6,698 nucleotides of DNA from JBBAAP01 sp043808305 (GTDB lineage: Bacteria > Planctomycetota > MHYJ01 > JACQXL01): NCBI GenBank assembly GCA_043808305.1, contig JAZDFB010000138.1, forward strand, positions 1 through 6,698. The letters are read 5' to 3'. A program made the translations under genes and the position numbers. Positions 4,182 through 6,698 of the stretch are shown piece by piece. The first letter of the stretch is position 1. Each line of letters opens with the position of its first letter. A model generated the notes under the pieces. That model was given only the letters and a program-made list of their open reading frames with translations. It was not told the origin of the DNA and ran no database searches.

Positions 4182-6698
4182 ATGAAACTCAACGATATTA
4201 AAAAGCAGGGCATCGCACTGGTTATGGTGCTGTTGGTTTTGCTGGCCCTGATGTTTTTGGGCATACCTTTTGTCGCTTCGATGCTCCTTAAGGAGAAGAC
4301 CAATAAGAGCAATCTTTTCCTGGCCAAGAGCCGGATTGCCGCAATCAGCGCCCGTGATTACGCCATTGCGGTACTGGCCCAAGGTTGTCTGAATGAAGAG
4401 ATTTCGCCTACGGCTGTAGCTCCGTATAATACACCGGATTATGATACTCTCGCTGAGTTTTCTTCAAAAGTGATGACTTATACGAACGTGTCTGACCCCA
4501 AAGGCGTTATCTGGTCGGCCCTGGTGGCTGACGAACAGTCCAAGATGAATATTGCCGACATACCCAACGTGGGAAATATTACAACCACCTATGGTGCATA
4601 CCACCACACGTTTATGGACAACCTGTTCTTGTTTTTGAAATCGGGAGATAAGCTGGAGGACTACATTACCGAACACAGTTACCGCGCCACGCCGTGGGTA
4701 TGCGCTCAGGTGGCGCTTGGGTATGAGACATGCATGGATGAACCAACCTTGCCGCGCCAGTCGCTTTTTTTGAGGAATACTTATAGTTCATCTTGGCGAA
4801 ATTCATCTCGGTTCAAAGAAACCGGCGTTCGGGTCCGGTTGACTAACGGTAACAAGGAGTTTATCGCTACGATTACTAATCAATCTTGCAGCCAAGGGGG
4901 GGAGTGTGCTAAGAACAATTATTGCGCGCCCGCCCCGCTGGTGTATATTCCGCACAACGACGCGCACCACGGAATCATCCCGCACACAGTACTTCCAAGA
5001 GTCTGGTATGGGCCGAGCAATATTGCCACCGACGGGTTTTATCTTGACCGAACCGTGCCCCCGGAGTTTCTTACGCCGGATACTATTTTGGAAATCGAGC
5101 AGCCGCATGCAGTTAATATAAATACCGCGTCCGAGGAATTGGTGACGGCTTTGTTATATGAAGTGGGCAGTCGGTATTATGACGGAGCTGTAGATAGGGT
5201 GATTGACGAGCGGTTAACTTTGGCTCAGGCGAAGACGCTGGCCGCAATGATAAAATCCATGAATTTTGCCAATCCGACCCAGTGGCTTAATTTTCTGGTC
5301 AGTGCCTGGAGCAGCAGGATTATTTCGACGACGCAAGTATCTACGCTTTGGACTAACTCACGATATCCGAGGACTTATGCCTTTTACGACAAGATGGATG
5401 AGCGGTTTACCGGGACCTTGCCTTTCTGCTACCGCTCTTATGATATCTGCAATATTAAATCCACCGGCGTGATAAATTATCCTTCCGGGTTGGAAGCGGC
5501 CCGGACCACATTCGACGATATAATCGAGGTGGCGCCGGCCCAATCAGCCACATTCCTGTTGGAGTCGCAGTATGATTTTGACGAGCAGTTTAATATGCTG
5601 ATGGGCAACCCCAGGAGATTCAGCACCTTTCCTAATGTATCAACTTTAAGAATGGAGAACTATGTGGTTGGCCAAACTGTATACGTTGAACCGAGTTATT
5701 CGCGGTCAACCCAGCCTGAGGTGGGCGAGCTAAAGCTAAAGGCGGCCCCGGATAAGCGGGGAAATAATATTGTTTTAAGCGATTCTTTTAATAACTATCA
5801 AGAAGGTATAAAGCTGACAGGTACGGCACTTAGCTATTTGAGCAACAGGGCATTTACCTTACCGCCTGACCCGACGATTAAACCGGACTTATATCCGGGC
5901 GGAATAGAGTTATGGGTAAAATTTTCGCTGACTCCTTCCGGTTACATAGCGGATATCCGCCAGAATGAGTATGAGAACCGGGTAAGCATTTCCTACGAGA
6001 ATAACGAGTTGATACTGACGGTCTGCGATGCGGGAATTGAGCGTAAATCGGCCCGGGTGGTCGCGCCGGTGCAGTTAGGGCCAAATATCTGGTATCACAT
6101 AGGCGCTTATTTCCAGGGTACTAAATATGGCGATTTGGCGCTCTTCCTGGACGGCAAGCCGGTTGGTACTTTTGGACACTATGATGATATGCAACGGGCA
6201 ATCGGCACCAATTTGGCGGCTGATTTGCCGGATACCGTGACTATTAACCCGGGTCAGGATTTGATTATACCTGTCAACGACACCTCTAATTTCCCGCCTT
6301 CCGGCGTGATTCAGGTCGGACAGGAGGCCATAGAATATTCCGAAATCACCGGCGGCGGATTCAAGGTATGGACTTTTTGGAATATATCCAGCACGCCTCC
6401 GGCCTTGGTTGCGAACGGCCGCGGCCAACGCGGGACAGTGGTAAGCGCCCATCCGGCCGGCGCCAGGGTAACGTTGTTTGGATATTCTAATGTTTTTGAA
6501 TCTCAGATTAGCATAGGCGGATACCCGGCTATTACGGTTAATCCTTTGCCCAAAGGCGGAGCAACTTTGCTTGAAAATATAAACGACACTTTGCCGCAGA
6601 CGAACATTAATGCTCCGCTGGGCATAAGCGCTGCTGATACGGTTATTACAGCTTCTTCGGTAACCGAATTCCCCAATGAAGGTTATCTAAGGCTTAGC
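4182..6698 (+). CDS. GspK-like minor pseudopilin fused to a LamG-like domain (3' partial)
   Basis: The frame is open for 839 codons without a stop and runs off the right edge. Residues 1-10 (MKLNDIKKQG) are a short basic prepilin leader ending in Gly10. A hydrophobic helix IALVMVLLVLLALMFLGIPF follows at 11-30. Mature position 5 is Met rather than Glu, as in the GspK class of minor pseudopilins, which lack Glu5. Residues 117-124 (DEQSKMNI) and 311-320 (VNINTASEEL, entering a helical SAM/HhH-like segment to about 375) match GspK landmarks. GspK caps the pseudopilus tip of type II secretion systems at the inner membrane. Residues about 573-665 look like a LamG/concanavalin-type sandwich: GGIELWVKF, then NIWYHIGAYFQG and LFLDGKPVG at 654-662. 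Residues 693-763 form a module (DLIIPVNDTSNFPPSG, GQEAIEYS, GRGQRGT, AHPAGARV) whose start recurs at 819-839. GspK is usually about 300-350 residues, so this is a large C-terminal extension. The start is supported by the leader and an upstream in-frame TGA at 4146. Confidence 0.85.
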   Translation, partial: MKLNDIKKQGIALVMVLLVLLALMFLGIPFVASMLLKEKTNKSNLFLAKSRIAAISARDYAIAVLAQGCLNEEISPTAVAPYNTPDYDTLAEFSSKVMTYTNVSDPKGVIWSALVADEQSKMNIADIPNVGNITTTYGAYHHTFMDNLFLFLKSGDKLEDYITEHSYRATPWVCAQVALGYETCMDEPTLPRQSLFLRNTYSSSWRNSSRFKETGVRVRLTNGNKEFIATITNQSCSQGGECAKNNYCAPAPLVYIPHNDAHHGIIPHTVLPRVWYGPSNIATDGFYLDRTVPPEFLTPDTILEIEQPHAVNINTASEELVTALLYEVGSRYYDGAVDRVIDERLTLAQAKTLAAMIKSMNFANPTQWLNFLVSAWSSRIISTTQVSTLWTNSRYPRTYAFYDKMDERFTGTLPFCYRSYDICNIKSTGVINYPSGLEAARTTFDDIIEVAPAQSATFLLESQYDFDEQFNMLMGNPRRFSTFPNVSTLRMENYVVGQTVYVEPSYSRSTQPEVGELKLKAAPDKRGNNIVLSDSFNNYQEGIKLTGTALSYLSNRAFTLPPDPTIKPDLYPGGIELWVKFSLTPSGYIADIRQNEYENRVSISYENNELILTVCDAGIERKSARVVAPVQLGPNIWYHIGAYFQGTKYGDLALFLDGKPVGTFGHYDDMQRAIGTNLAADLPDTVTINPGQDLIIPVNDTSNFPPSGVIQVGQEAIEYSEITGGGFKVWTFWNISSTPPALVANGRGQRGTVVSAHPAGARVTLFGYSNVFESQISIGGYPAITVNPLPKGGATLLENINDTLPQTNINAPLGISAADTVITASSVTEFPNEGYLRLS

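Noticed and set aside
6075..6452. Minus-strand frame of 125 codons near the right end, and smaller + and - frames between 4464 and 6084
   Set aside because: All overlap the 839-codon pseudopilin-LamG frame, which has coherent domains throughout; the others show none.

Overview
The window (6698 bases, moderate GC) looks like a stretch of a Gram-negative-type bacterial chromosome, probably from an uncultured or little-studied lineage. A MacB/Lol-type ABC exporter and a type II secretion / type IV pilus-like pseudopilin imply an envelope with surface export. Large repeat-rich surface proteins with a poly-Gly lipoprotein-like N-terminus are common in Planctomycetota, Omnitrophota, Elusimicrobiota and some Deltaproteobacteria-like groups. 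Nothing here fixes the phylum.

Layout, all on the + strand: (1) 3-1025, the 3' part of a MacB/FtsX-family ABC permease whose 5' end lies left of the window. (2) 1089-1751, its ATPase partner, complete, with a good ribosome binding site. (3) 1752-2302, a 551-base gene-free stretch holding degenerate tandem and inverted repeats, a strong G/C hairpin that may be a terminator, and a candidate promoter. (4) 2303-3951, one gene for an exported seven-bladed beta-propeller protein with a C-terminal beta-sandwich domain. It is split by an apparent one-base deletion near 2486-2489 into a 73-codon N-terminal piece and a 488-codon main piece. (5) 3952-4181, a short spacer with small hairpins and a near-consensus sigma-70 promoter. 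(6) 4182-6698, a frame of 839 codons with no stop that runs off the right edge. It encodes a GspK-like minor pseudopilin fused to a LamG-like domain and then to a repeated beta-rich module.

The permease and ATPase form one exporter that couples cytoplasmic ATP hydrolysis to a periplasmic domain; its substrate cannot be read from the window. The propeller protein and the pseudopilin fusion each have their own regulatory region. Both look like exported, surface-directed, repeat-containing proteins. Their adjacency suggests a cell-surface or secretion theme, but a functional link is inference only.

The most interesting items are the pseudopilin-LamG fusion, its promoter placed so that the mRNA would be leaderless or nearly so, and the frameshift in the propeller gene. 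I see no CRISPR array, tRNA, rRNA or insertion sequence.
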